In this document: in pieces, positions 20,797 through 34,130 of the stretch | Layout: the number at the start of each line of letters is the position of its first letter | Numbering within the stretch: position 1 is the first letter of the stretch | Source: Phoronis australis | Lineage: Eukaryota; Phoronida; Phoronidae | Length of the DNA: 64,000 nt | Assembly: GCA_002633005.1 (NCBI GenBank) | Contig: NMRA01000277.1 | Location: 308,431 to 372,430, forward strand | Reading direction: 5' to 3' | Notes under the pieces: model-generated | What the model was told of the DNA's origin: nothing | The model's database searches: none | The model's input: only the letters and a program-made list of their open reading frames with translations | Position numbers and translations under genes: made by a program

Positions 20797-23700
20797 AAAA
20801 ATCAGCCAAAGCGCGAAATGGAAATCCAAATCATCGCGTCGCAGCCTAACGCTCTTTTGTCTAAGGTAGTTCCACTCATGGCACAGTGTTTTTTTTTTTA
20901 CTATTGAACTGGTAATTAGTCACCAACCTTGGTAAAGATACGGACATTATGAGTCATCCAGGTGAAAAACTATATCCAAAATTTATAAATCACAATTTCT
21001 GGAACCTACTATACATGTAAGCGTCGGAAAATGCTGAATAGAGATCCGGAAGTCGTTCTTTATAAGTTTTTCGCACCACCGTTGGCGTTGATTTCTGGAG
21101 GAATGTCTGCCAGACAACGGCGAGGCTTGCAATCAAATCAGAAAAAATACGAATGGTTTTATTGCTTTATAGCTCTGTTAAAAACCTACTATTCTTCAAT
21201 GATTCCTAAATAGCGTTTTTCTGTTCTGAACCCGACATTGCCTTAGTAAGTTGCATTTTGCACTGTTGCACTGGCTAAAAATCGAACACGAATTAGGCCC
21301 TTAATTATCATCATATCAGTCTATGATAACATTCCGTAATACGATATGATTGCATTTCCGATACCCACTCATGTCACAAGAATTTTCGAATTCGCAATTT
21401 AAGGGATAACCAACTCTAATTAAAATCTGAACCTTTTTTAATCGACGACGGTTTTGATGATCTTGTTGGCAAGAGAAATGGAACTTCATCACTACAAGGA
21501 ATGTTATGAGACCACATGTAACTCGGTGAGAGTAAAAGACATATTAATTCGGTTTGCGTTTTCAACCAGCTAAACCGGGCTTAATGTGATTGCTCAGTTG
21601 TGGTCCTCTATCTAACATTTTGTTTTTAATCTTTTTAGTTATCATATAGAGCTCTGAAGCACCTGCGTGTCTCACGATCGGTGAATTTGACGATTTGAGA
21701 TCCCATCATGCTTTGCGATATGAAGTTATTTGTGTTTCCGTTTACCAGAGTATGAAATGAAAGGATCAAACAGTTGAAATACTTTTTGGCAAACCAGAAA
21801 CTATTAGTTAGGATTTCATAGTTTGTACTCGTCTATAACACCTGGTAATGAACACAGTCGTGTTTCTAAAACATCTACAAACATACAGGGAGATTCAGAA
21901 GATTTATTTCTGATTCGTTAAGATTAATGTATGTTTTATCTCTTGACATTTTGTTTGCTGCAAACTCTTATTTTATTGAGTGCTTCAACTTAATTGTCAT
22001 ACATTGCGATAATTAGAGACATATGAAAAATACACGAAAACACATAGCAAAGAGCTTTAGCTATAGCACGTGTTATATATTTTTTCGTATTGATTTGGCC
22101 TAAAATCAAAACCATCATGGGTAAAAATAACGCATGGTTTCTTTTTTATGTTATAGATGAAGACATCGAGTTAAAAGACTTTTGATATCTGATTCACGTT
22201 ATGTAGCCAAGCTATTTTACCGAAATACAAAGAGGGACTTTTTCATGACTAAAAGTTATTGAGGATAGAATTTGAAATTTGATCTTGTGATCTATATAAC
22301 TACTGCTTAAAAATAATTAAACGACACTTGAGCGAAAATGTCTGCGGAGAAAAATACACATATAACTGTTAGTTCTAGAGACAATTTCTCTGAATTGTTT
22401 CCAGTTGAGTGTGCAGGCTGATCTTTTTTCAGCAAATGTGAAGAGGAAACGCAATACGAAACATTCTGTCTTAAGTCTTTTAAGTCTCTTTCATAATACA
22501 GATCCGAGATGTTTGCATTATTACGTGTTGAAACACGCATTCCCGTCATGATTCAAGTCACGACGCTGGCATGATCTAACAGTTCTCGACCGACGATAAG
22601 ACGCACCTGTGACCCTAAACAAATGTAGGGGAAATCTGACATTAAGTTTGGGAATGTACAATTATAGCGCGTTGCTAAATTTAGTGGCTTGGGAAAATAT
22701 CACAGGGGTTGCCAAATACCTGTTAACCAAGGAATAAATGTCGAAACAGGATTGGTTGCTGCTTGATACGGTTGGGAATTTTTGAGGAATCGTTACACGG
22801 TATGCATTAACCGCAATAAGTCTTAAGTGAAAGTTGAATTCAAGATAACGTTTAACTAGTGCGGCAGGACTTGTTGGAATTTGGGATTGTTTTAGAAAAA
22901 AATATGACCGACTGAGCTTCAAATCTATGAGCCAATTTAGAGGTCCTGCATGTATGAGTTTTTCTGTCCTTTTTCAATTTTTAAATTAAAATTTCTTTGG
23001 GTGAGAACATTTAACGTTTGGGAATTCATTTTATACCGCAGTACGTACATGTAACGCAGCGTTTATTGATTGGTCAGAACGGCTAAATGCAAATAAACAA
23101 AAATCCAAAGTTGGGTTTTATATATTTCATGCACAACTTTAAGTCACTGCCACGGATCATTGTGTTAGATTCTCTGGCCTGTCCGTGACATTTTAACGCG
23201 CCGGTGGTCCCAGTGAAACAATCACGCTGAGTAAATGATGCAGGGCGAGGTTTTCCTGGTTCAAATTCGGTAGAAAACAATTATTTGTGTTTCACGTATC
23301 ATCGTAAGGTTAAATGAAGGGGAAGAGGGGTGGCCCATAAATGTTTGTTACCTGCCTAAATACGAGACTCCCGGAGAATATTAGGTTGTTATTAGGGTGT
23401 GGGAATGTTCCAACTTCATGCGTATATGTATGTATGTGACTGTACAAAACAAAACGTGACGCAGTACAATTACACTGTGCACGTGGAAGATCAAAAGCGA
23501 ATGTATACAGAATCGTATTACCGTTTTAAGAGTAATACTTTATGACATTTGTGCGCAGGAATAGTTTTTGGAAGTAACGCGGCGTTTCTTCTAACTGGAG
23601 CAAAACGCGCGAAAGTTTTCCGTGTTCACTTCTTGCAACCAGGATGTTTTCTTTCTTCTGTTTAAGTCTTCATCTTCTAAAATGCTTGAAAACCAACTCG

Positions 23701-23840
23701 GATTCGCTGCGGCGTGGATTTCGTACAATTCCATGGAACCGTTAGAAACGGATCATTTGAATTTCTCGAAACTTATGAACTGAGATTCTTGACAACGACG
23801 ACAAAAAATAATGACCCCACGCATCCATTTCAGCCAAGGT

Positions 23841-23843
<3 letters not shown>
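20797..23843. other. no gene recognised
   Basis: About 3 kb of AT-rich DNA. The segment 20825-20870 resembles the tRNA-like SINE head seen at 31505-31590 (minus strand, GCGTTAGGCTGCGACGCGA) but is too short to call. No exon-like frames. Confidence 0.45.
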
Positions 23844-23894
<51 letters not shown>

Positions 23895-23910
23895 TGTGTG
23901 TTTTTGTTCT
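23844..23910. repeat. (GT)n microsatellite
   Basis: Uninterrupted GT run of about 45 bases, then GTTTGTGTGTG. Confidence 0.95.
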
Positions 23911-26843
23911 GTTTCTGGAAAAGTTACACAGAATAGCGTAAACAGAAGGAAGCAAAATTTAAAACGTCACGATTTGCCAAGCGATCTGTAAAAAAATCCC
24001 TCAACATTTTGTGCTAGTCTCAGTAGCGCTTTCTTTTTGAAAGTGTGAGCAAATAAAAATACCACCCCATCGATTCGATGTTCAAAAAACACATACCAAA
24101 ACCAGCAATGATTTTTGGCCATATATCGCTCGTACAGTATGTAAAGATAACGATGACGCAAACAACTTGAACGCAGATGTGCTATACAAACACATGTATG
24201 TACCTCAATTAAGATAAGCGTCCTCGCTAATTAAAAATAACTCATTAATGAAAACAGGTTGAAATATCTCTACATTTTTTCAGGAACATCATGGCTATGT
24301 GGGTGTATCGTATGCATGAAGATAATTGCAACTAGATGCAGGTGAGGTTGGCCTAAAGTACTCAAATGGATAATTCGGTGAAAACCTTGAATGCATTTTG
24401 TATTTTGCAGAAGGGCTAACAAGCAACAATTGCAATATGCATATGCAAACTGAAAAAAACGAACTTATCGGTGAAGTGGTTCTAACGTCGTCATTAGCTG
24501 CATAGCTTGTGCCACACGAACGCAATTATGGCGTCACGTGATTTCTAGAAAAATAATAGCCAACTGGACAACAGATGGAAAGATCTATTGAAAACATTGA
24601 ATACAATTTACAAACAGAAATTTCAAATGTCCTGCCTCCGGCAAAGTGATGAATTAAAGAGGACTAGGAGCGGATGTGTTAGATTTGATTAAAGGCGACG
24701 TGTGCGAAACATGAGAGAGGATTTTTGGCTCTAATTGACAGTGAAAGGTTGATTTGTATTAGATTAGTACAGAGTAGCTGCCTGCAACTGAGAACCATTG
24801 ACATCAAGGTGCAGTCGTTTATCCGGTGCAGTTCGGTGTAACAAAAAGGTTATAAGTGTACCTGATTCAAATTAGTTTATTTATAAACGAGTTCTACAGG
24901 ATCTTATTATCCTCCTTAAAGCCGCATTTTGACTAGGTTTAAATGACAAAAAATGCCCTTTTGCTCTCATTAAAGCAGTCTCAATCACATTATTCTGTTT
25001 CCGTGACCAAAAGGACATCAGGTCCATCAGCGATTCAAGAAAACACTTCAATGTTCATTCGGGGTTTGACCACCCATTAAATTAGGCATTCGAAAATGGC
25101 ACGTGTACGTGTTTCCATAGACTCCATTTGCCGGCTCATTCGGCGATATAGCGTCAAGATTGGTTGAGAGTGATAAAGTTTTGAAACTTCGTAGGGCTTT
25201 GGTTAAGAATTCGGCATTAATAGTTAAACTGGAGTAAAATGTAGCTTTAAATATCTCACCTTTCGTACAATCGTTGGGAGAACTTTTAAATGAAAGTACA
25301 ATTGCTATTGCCGGTTGCTATTATAGACTATGCACGACGTTAGCAAGTCAAAGTATACTATTTGTGCAAATACAAGTTATTGTTATAAAATACAGGAACA
25401 ATAAAAAGGACACTAATGTACTGCACACGCGTGCGCGCCCCCACTTGGCTTCCTTCCTAGCTGCAAACTCCCTCAACAAGCACCCCCTCCCCGTATTTAG
25501 GTAAAGGTAGAACTTATTTGGATGAACAGACATGTTGCAAATTCTACAGCTTTCGCTCCATACCTGTTTAGTTTAGCTCTAAATGTAGTAGACCTAAATT
25601 TCATTTATGTTTTTTGATAGGCGTCATGTTACTTTTGTGCAATCGCTGCTCCCTGCCCTAACCACAGGTATGGCTCTCCTGTGAAGGAGGTGTAAAAATT
25701 CCCTTTCAGTTGCACCTGCGGACTGTTTCTCGAAAAGTATATTGACCTTTGACTTTTTTATTTCTACAACTCAAAGCCGCAAAGCCAAAAGACAGAAATC
25801 CACAGCCTCTGTTTGAGAGAAGGCTAAAAGCCAAAGCCAAAAGACACAAAATCAACTTTTGTCTAGAGACTCTTAGACAAACATGCCTTTGAACTGTGTT
25901 CCGTAGACCGCAACACATTTGCTTGAGTTGCACTTCCGGTGAAAAATATCGCCACCAATCACTTCTATGGGAGCCATTTTGATAGGATTGACTAGTGAGT
26001 TCACGAACATTCTCGTCACTTGCCTTTCAGTCTCGTGATAGTTCAAAGTCGTACGAAATCTTGCTTTTTAAGTTCTTGCACCCACCGAAATTAGGCTTAC
26101 AGAACGCTCTCTTGGGTGAGTACGTCGTCTGGGAATGCAAACACTTGCACCACTTAAGAACGAGCCTTGCTCCTTCGAAACTTGTGACTGTCCTCTGTCT
26201 CCCTTACTGCATCCTACATCCGCCTTTGCATGACGTCATCATCGTGAACACGCCTACAAAAAGTATAATAATTTATAGTTGAGCAATTAATTTACCTTAT
26301 TCGCGGACTAGTGTAAAGCAAAATGTTTACATCACATAGTGACACTGACACATTCTCGCGAGAACCATGACATTTGCACATGATGCAAACTACTCAGTTT
26401 CAAGGTCGAGTGAGGCCAAACGGCAACAACGTTGTCCAGATGGTGTTGAGGAAATTTTTGGTAATTACAGTGCCTTGCGGGAAATGAACACCGATAAAAT
26501 TTCATGGTCCATAAAACACAAGTGGTGGTTATTTGAGAGTATCAGTCAGTGTCTCTGCTTTTGTAGTAGACTGTGGCTACTGTAGAGAGGAATTCTTGTC
26601 ATTATATTCAGTAGAGCGTTTTTAATTGACCATTTTTAGTAATGGCCATCAAAAGTGCCACGATAGTCGTAATACTTCAGCAAGTTTCGCAATGTACGAA
26701 TGACTCTAATCGCCATTTTGGGCATAGTGCAAGTGAGCGCCCGTTTGGCAGGTGCACATCTAGAGTCATAGTCACAGACCCCACGCGTTTCGTATCCCTT
26801 GATCACAACTCGATTGTGCGGTATGAAGAGGCCAGACTCAATG
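23911..26843. other. no gene recognised
   Basis: Non-coding. A short locally repeated AAAGCCAAAAGACA phrase occurs at about 25775-25850. Confidence 0.45.
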
Positions 26844-26869
26844 CCCCCCCCCCCCNNCCCCCCCCCCCC
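26844..26869. repeat. poly-C tract containing NN
   Basis: Twelve C, two N (26856-26857), then twelve C. The Ns probably mark an unresolved homopolymer length. Confidence 0.9.
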
Positions 26870-29800
26870 ACCTGTTGCACCCATTTCATACATGTAGAAG
26901 TCCACATGAACCTTATTGAGGACATCTACAGCCGACTTACTTTATCAACTATAGCCTGATTATGTACATACACTGTACTAGTACACTAGAGCATGCATAG
27001 ACTTCCTAAGTGTCTTGATTAAATTCTACGTAATTGCTTCGGCCATCGATAACCTATAATGTAACATTGATGACATGTCAGTGACGTAAGCAAACAAAGT
27101 GAAAGCTCGTTGGCGAGTGGCTTTATTTCCGATGTTCCATTACAATTTAAAAAATAACAATGGAACTTTGACCGTTGTTCTGGCATCAGAGTCTTTAGTC
27201 TAATTTTACAACTTTTGGATAAGAAATAAGTTTCTATAAGAGTCTCTCGACGCTTCTTGCGTTCTGGACAATAAGCTATCCTGAGAGATGTCAGCAAATA
27301 CCCTTGACGTGTCATGGGCGGATGATTTACACCGTTTGCAAAAAATGTGGTCTACTAACACTATCGCTTAGTTGGCAAATGGTCTGAGTAAATAAACGGA
27401 ATAAATCACTACTCGCACGAGACTAAGCAAAAACAAAATTGCCCGCCGAAAAAAGACGGCAGCTAATATATTAAATCGAATAAAACGCCAAGTCTACCTG
27501 GGACGCCACGGATGAAACAACCAATAGATTTTTTCAGACCGCATGCGTGTTACTAAACAGTGACATGTTTCTTAGGCTCGAATTTATGAATGAATATTTT
27601 CGCACCCGTGTCTGTTTTTGATTGCATGCATTGCCGCCAGCGAATTCTTCACGTTCACTTATATTAAAAATGGAACGACCAGAAATTGGCACAGGGGCTT
27701 AGCGCGTGCCTAAAGAATTCACATGCAGAACCAATAGCTCGTTGTACAGAACCGACCGCGCTGCCTTTAATCCTCAACGGAGTGTGAATGCATAAACCTT
27801 AAGCAAAAACAGAGCTATTGCTTTGCAGGCCTGTCCAGATCACAGTGCAGAACCAGGAAAATCATTGATTGATGGGTTGCAACAATCCAATCAAGTTCGC
27901 TTACGACCATGCTGTAGAATAAGAGGTGCATAATTACCCGGATGTGCCTAGCAAACAGATGCCTGTAGGTAAATGCTGGAACGGTGGAAATGATGCAAAC
28001 TTTCCTCTTCTCATAAGAGTTCAAAACACATGTAACGGATGTTTAAAAGTACTGTGCATTACAACCACATGTTAGCAAAACTTGTTTCTATTTCAGGTTT
28101 TTAATTCTTGCAGCAATTAAAATTCCATTGGTTGTTCTGTCGATGTCTTACATCGGAGAAACATTATGATAAGAATAGGCATGGGTTGTTATTGAAAAAA
28201 AAATTACACTACGAGTTAGTATTGATTTAATACAGATATCTTTTGTGCGAGGTTACAATTGCACTGAAATCCCGCAAAACACTCCCCGTAAATTCCTCAG
28301 TTGAACTAGTTTTCAAATAGTAAAGCTCTAAGGGATTGCCAGAACTTCATTTTAGACGGGCTCACTCTAAGGACGAGTGCCCATCTCCGAAGACTTATTA
28401 AAGTTACATGTATGAGCTCAACAAAGCAGTGTCGTTCGTCTTCGTGAGCATCTCGTGCCTATAACGACAACGCATGCGTAACCAAAATGAATTACTGCGT
28501 GTGCCTGATTACTGGACTCGAAAGTTCACGAATTGAAGAAACAGTCAGGTGATAGGCCTAACTAGTTACGTTTTGTTTTTTGGATAATACACATGTATAT
28601 AGTACGCGTGTTCACACGACCCGACTGGCTGCATGGGGGTTGGACGACTCTCCTCTCGGTGGTAGCAGGGGCAATGAACTTTTCAGTTAGCGGTAATGTT
28701 CCTGAGATAATGATTTTTTGGCTGGCCGGGGCGTAAGGAATCGCCTCTAAATATATATGAACCCGTGTTCTTGAATTCATCGAAACAAAATGCAGTTTCC
28801 ACGTAAAGGGTCCTCTTTATGAAAGGAGAGCGAAAATAACCACGATGCGTGCAGTGTGTGTACAATGTACATGCCTCTTGACTGGAAATATTGTAATAGA
28901 TGTGGAATTTTTAAATATTTGCGTGGGGTCTCTATCATATTTATTCAAGATAATTAGCGTATTTATTCCATTCGTGACTTCCTCAAAACTCTAACACATA
29001 TTGAAAACGAAAACACCAGATGTCCCAGACAAAATGTTAACAAAAACACATGTACTTCAAAACGATGAGTACGAGGATATACATGTACTGCCAGCGTCGG
29101 AGTCTTTGTTTACTATCGTTGTCAGCGAATACGATTTGCGCATTTCCCGTAATTACAGGTGGTGTACACGACTCATCACACAATCCATCGGCGGAGATTT
29201 GTCCACTCATACAGTGTATGAATACATTTCGTCTAGCAACGGCGCCGTCGGAAGGAACACTGTGCGCGTAGGATATTGCTTACTTTGTTATACATGTATA
29301 AATGGTACGAGGGATACCTTTGATTTGTCTCCTATATCAGAACTCTACGTGCAGGTTGGGGGATATTTCTAAATGGAAAATTATCGATCTTACGGCCGCA
29401 ATACTCACCCGTAATTATTGTTGGGTGGGATAGACTGTTTGAAGTCATTAGCTTTGACAAAACAATAAATTCCGTTCTGTTTTGGGGATTTCATTTAAAA
29501 TCGATACTTCTTGTCGTCTGCCAAATACTAGTCGAAAATTTTACCAGCTAAATACGCTTAATTTACTAGGCGACGACGAAGGTTCCAGATTAAAAAGCCA
29601 GTGTTCTCGACGCCAATGTCAGTCACTCGTGTCTCTCCCGAGGCAGCCGTAAAGCTACATGTACGACTGTAAACGTATTAAAATGAGCGTGTTTTGTTTT
29701 CACTTCAGGCGTGTGGCGTATTGTTTTTGAAAGAATTGCTACACGGAGTTCGCATCAAACCACACGTAAAAATGAAAGCATCATTGTACGTCACTTCTAT

Positions 29801-31500
29801 CTTAACTATTTTGGAAATTCAAGTGTATGTCAGTTGACCTAACCTAAAAACAAGGCTCTGTTCCACAGGATATACGAAACTTGAAAATACGAAGAGTATA
29901 TTGGCATAAGACCTTACGAAGAGTTTAATGAAATAAAGTATTTTTCCATCCTTTACTCAGTTAACTGCTCCAATATTGCAATCGGTCATTTAAAAACGAG
30001 CAAGACTACAACGCATCAACAGCAATGAGGAAGTTCAAATTTAACAATTTGAAAAAAAAATGAAATTGAATTTCCTCTTTGTTTTAAAGTCTTAAGAAAA
30101 GTCACGAGAAAGAAATGCATCAAAGGGTCAACAAATAGCATCCTTGTCAATGAGAACAGTCGGCATCAGCTAGCCTTCACACTCAGCTCAAATCTTAAAA
30201 TGCGCAATCGACTTAGTAGGCGCGTGTTCATTAAGGAATTGGCGGCGGTAAATCCAACTGTGGCTCAAAATCCGTATTCATGAGTTCCATGGTGTACACT
30301 GATGCTCGTGTCGATGAGTCTGAGGGGTATAAATCAATCTAAGAACTGACAAAGACGAATGGTCTGTCTCGATTATTGGCAAAACAAGCTAACTCATGTC
30401 ATCGCAGACTATTGACCCAAGAATTACTTCGGTCGCTCCTACATATCCGTACGGAATATATGTAGGCCTAGCTCTGTTGGAAGATGACAGTTTCCTTCAA
30501 GTTGTCTCTTATTAACTGATTTCCCTCAATCCTTTAGGCAGATAACGGCGCCTCACGTACAGTGTCCAGGAAAAGTACCTTTAAGAAGACCACACCCTGA
30601 TGCGTATGCCACAGAAACAGGAATGTAAAAGATATAATGTTTCCCGCCACCTGTTGGCATGGTATGTTCTTTTTGCAGCAAGCGAACAATTTCCACAACC
30701 CATTGCTAATGTGACCATCTGTAAACGGTGTCGCTTTACGTAATTTTGCGTTTGACGAAAATATTTCAAGCATTGCACATGTACATTCTTCTCCACACGC
30801 TCGTGGTGCTGGTACGCAGTTTGGCCTGTCAAATGTCCTTAACTTGTTTTTTTCTGTTTTGAAACTGCACTGATATTTGTGCTTCGAATCAATCAGTCTC
30901 GCTTTAAGACTGCTCACGCAAATATTCTTCGGTAAGTTCATGCTTTACGAATTGCTGTTCTGAGAGGCTGTCACGTCACAGAATCTGATACAATGTACAT
31001 GTGTCACAGTTGTAAAAACGCACAGTGCTAAGGTCCAGCCATCTGACTAAACATGAAGCAAAGCAAAGCGTGACCAAACCTCCTACATTAAGCTGTTTTT
31101 ACACCTGATAACTTAGGAGTGTCGCTTTCCGGTTTTAAACAAAAGACGACGAGATTGATTTCCGGCAGTACATTATTGAAGAAATGCACCCGCCACGTCC
31201 ACGCGAATATGTATTCAAGAGAAAAGGCAGCGGATATTCGAGGACGGGAAATGTTTTTGTAAAGAATAAGTTGCGTTTTCATTTGAGAACGCTAACTCAC
31301 TTTCGTGTTATAACCATTTAGGGTAGATACGTGGAAATGTTTTGAAAACACAAAATGGGTTGAGTACTATGCTTTTGTAATGGTAAACAAAATGTTGCGT
31401 TTCCAAAACGAAAACGGAATTGTTTCGAAGGGGCCAGATTAATTTGTGCGTTACAGCTCTGGTTAAATGGGGCATTGTCAGCGAGCAATGCTTTTCAGAG
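26870..31500. other. no gene recognised
   Basis: 4.6 kb without convincing exons. The longer open frames (29001-29372 plus, 30534-30941 minus) lack domains, signal peptides and plausible splice sites, and are left out. Confidence 0.45.
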
Positions 31501-31504
31501 ACTA

Positions 31505-31590
31505 ACTACAGCTTGGAATCGAACCAACTAGACAACTGTCGCGTCGCAGCCAAACGCTTAGCTGGCTGAACTAAATCCCACTCCGTGCAT
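31505..31590 (-). repeat. tRNA-derived SINE-like fragment
   Basis: On the minus strand an A-box-like stretch (TAGTTCAGCCAGCTAAGCG), then TTTGGCTGCGACGCGAC, then a perfect B box GGTTCGATTCC. It shares the GCGTTTGGCT(G/A)CGA core with 34064-34130 and with the tRNA-like block in the tRNA-Gly units. No anticodon arm folds cleanly, so it is a SINE or old tRNA relic rather than a gene. Confidence 0.5.
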
Positions 31591-32573
31591 ATGACAACAA
31601 GGTGTCTGGTGAAGTCACCGGAGTTGATTTCAATGGAGGGGATTGGCGATGGCAATAAATTTGGTTTACAACTCTAGCCAAGTCTATCTCGTGAAGCAAT
31701 AATCCACAAAACGCTGGTCGTATGATAATGCCCTTAAATAAATGCAATGCATAACATTTACGTTACGAAAATTTGAATTCCAACGCCAATTGCAAAAACG
31801 TAGTGTAAAAAAACCTTGTTTAATTCTTTAGCGGTTTTTCTTTGCAAGAAAGATGGTCATTTTTTAGTCTTCAACGCTCGAAACAACAGTGCAGTTGCCA
31901 CCTTGACATCTGTTTCACCTCAAGGTACGCAGCTGACTCTAACAGGTGTTCTCTTTTGATTGACTGTGGTCAGCTCAGTAATGGGCAGAGGTCAGTGTCT
32001 TCAAATAACATGCCAATTCGAGAAGTACACATGCGGTCGAAAACCTGGCCTTTTGTCAACGCAAAAAAATAGCACAAAACTTTAATTTGCCAAGTAGCTT
32101 TCACTCAGGCTAATTAGTTTGACGGCCGACTGACAGAGGTTGTCTGACTGAAAAGCGCAACGATTTTCGTGTAGCAGCGCATTCTCACGGCAATGAGCCA
32201 AGCGGCATTATTAATGGTTTGAAAAGAAAAGGACGTACATCTGTATCTTCCCGTTTATTTCCGGCAAACTGTCGGAGTTTCATAACCACGCTTATTCGAT
32301 ACAATTCGTCATTTTCCGTACGACGTTATACTGAACATGATCACACGGAAATAGCCGAACTTTGTATCGAACTACGAGATTTAACGAACACGTTTGGATA
32401 ACCCACGCTCAATCTTTAATTTTATTTACGACAGATAACATAGATTTTATCTACGAATTGTGTTGACTTCTCATTAAATGAAAGTTGTCAGACAAGCATT
32501 AGGGTGCTGGTGTATATGTACATTAAATTTTACTATCGACACATTGATTTTAGACTTTAAGGACCAGGGCCTA
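31591..32573. other. no gene recognised
   Basis: Non-coding; short frames only. Confidence 0.45.
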
Positions 32574-32820
32574 GTCCCAACAAAACTGACTTAGCTGAGA
32601 CAATTAATAAATTTTACTAAATTTTAAAATAGAGTTTTAATTTGTCTCAAAATCATCTCATAATAGAGATCTTAAGCTGGATTATAGTTTTTGACGTTAG
32701 TTTTTTTCTTAATTTTGACGAATTTACCAAATGCGGAAATTTCAACGTTTGGAAGTTAAGACAAATCTAAGACTTGAAGTCAAAAATGAAGTTCAGTCAG
32801 TTTCTTGGAACGGGCGCCAG
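32574..32820. mobile_element. MITE, CAGGGCC...GGAACGGGCGCCAG type, copy 1
   Basis: Diverged copy of the element at 53088-53341. It shares the blocks AAAACTGACTTAGCT, AAATTTTAAAATA, TTAATTTTGAC.AA and AAGTCAAAAATGAA.TT in the same order, with inverted ends (..CAACAAAACTGAC / GTCAGTTTCTTGGAAC). Confidence 0.7.
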
Positions 32821-34063
32821 AACCACCGCTTCCAAAATAGTGAAAAAAGAAACGCCTGCCCCTCCCTTTGTACGCCACGGTTGTAATCGGGCACTTTGGT
32901 GATATACCGTACAATATCCGTCAATAGTTCTAAACACTTGTATGTTTCTTCTACATGAGTTTATTTTGCATAACTGTCACGAGACGCTACAATGTACTTA
33001 ACAATTACAAGGAATTGTCTCTGTCCTGACTGGGGATAGAACCCTGGATTTTCTTTAGTTCACGTGTAGACGCCTACTCATGATACGGAGTATCTGTAAC
33101 TTAGACGCTGTGGGAAAAAGGACGTTTTTTGCAAAAACTGAATCACGAGCTGTATAATAGAATTGTCCTGGTGTATATTGTCTTCTAAGAAAACACAGCA
33201 ACTGATACATTGAAAAACAAGTGTGAACATATAGAAATCCCTAGTAATTCCAAATATTACGCAATCGATGTTCGATAGTTATATGAACACATAATAAAAA
33301 ACTGTTCCTTGTTGCATTGGGGTAACAATGACATTTTACCATACTCATACCATAGTCTCGCAAAAGAGACTTTCGCGAGATTACAATGGTAACTCGTTCT
33401 CGGATGGTTTCCGGCACACCGGAAGACCCGAGGTTTGTAAACTAGTACTTCCTCTGCGTACTCACAATTTAATGAGACAGCTTCTTTAAGGGTGCAACTT
33501 ACTTGCACCTTACACTGTATGGCAAAACAACTTTTGATTTAGGCCGTTTGGTGTTATGAAATACATGTAGGTTTCGTCTAGTTCCTTTTTGAGGTGAAAC
33601 ATTAATCCTGGTTTAAGATGAACTGACGGGTCGTTGTTGCATGTTCCAAACCAGAAATATTAACTGCTTTGTCACGACGGTAAATTTCAATAGCCAAGTC
33701 AGTATGGCCGTCGGTGAAATTTCATGCGATTTGTTGTAACCAATGTCCATTCTACAATAGATAATCGAAACTATTCGTGTCGTGAACATGTAATGTCTGA
33801 ACAGTGCCTTCCCATGTTCCATTGTTTTTTTATAGTTTTTACAGTCGAAGAAGGAATTTTTGAAATTGGTGTCGGATGTTGGTGTGGAACTTCTTATACC
33901 TGTACAGGTGCACAGCTACAGAACAATAATAATGTGTTTTTGTGATTTTGTTCCAAATTTCAAATTCCTCCCGTTGTTTTCCAGATATTCGCTGAAGACA
34001 AATGACTTCTCTAGTTAAATACATTTACAGCGTAAAATACTCTGTCATTTATCCTCTCTGATT
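32821..34063. other. no gene; possible second tRNA-like relic
   Basis: At 33025-33100 the minus strand shows ATGAGTAGGCGTCTACACG and a B-box-like GGTTCTATCCC, perhaps another tRNA-derived fragment (weak). A small inverted repeat TCTCGCAAAAGAGACTTTCGCGAGA lies at about 33356-33381. No coding exons. Confidence 0.35.
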
Positions 34064-34130
34064 AAGGTCGCCAGCAGAGCGTTTGGCTACGAACGCCAGG
34101 GTTCCAGGTTGGAATCCGCGCTATAGGGCG
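34064..34130 (+). repeat. tRNA-derived SINE-like fragment
   Basis: GGTCGCCAGCAGAGCGTTTGG followed by CTACGAACGCCAGGGTTCCAG and a B-box-like GGTTGGAATCC, then CGCGCTATAGGGCGG. The order and wording match the tRNA-like block inside the tRNA-Gly array units. Confidence 0.45.

Noticed and set aside
20825-20870. Further tRNA-like SINE copy on the minus strand
   Set aside because: Only the GCGTTAGGCTGCGACGCGA core remains, with no B box, so it is too short to call.
29001-29372. 123-codon plus-strand open frame
   Set aside because: No recognisable family and no promoter or splice context; length is within what chance allows in this much sequence.
30534-30941. 135-codon minus-strand open frame
   Set aside because: Overlaps another open frame on the same strand and has no family features.
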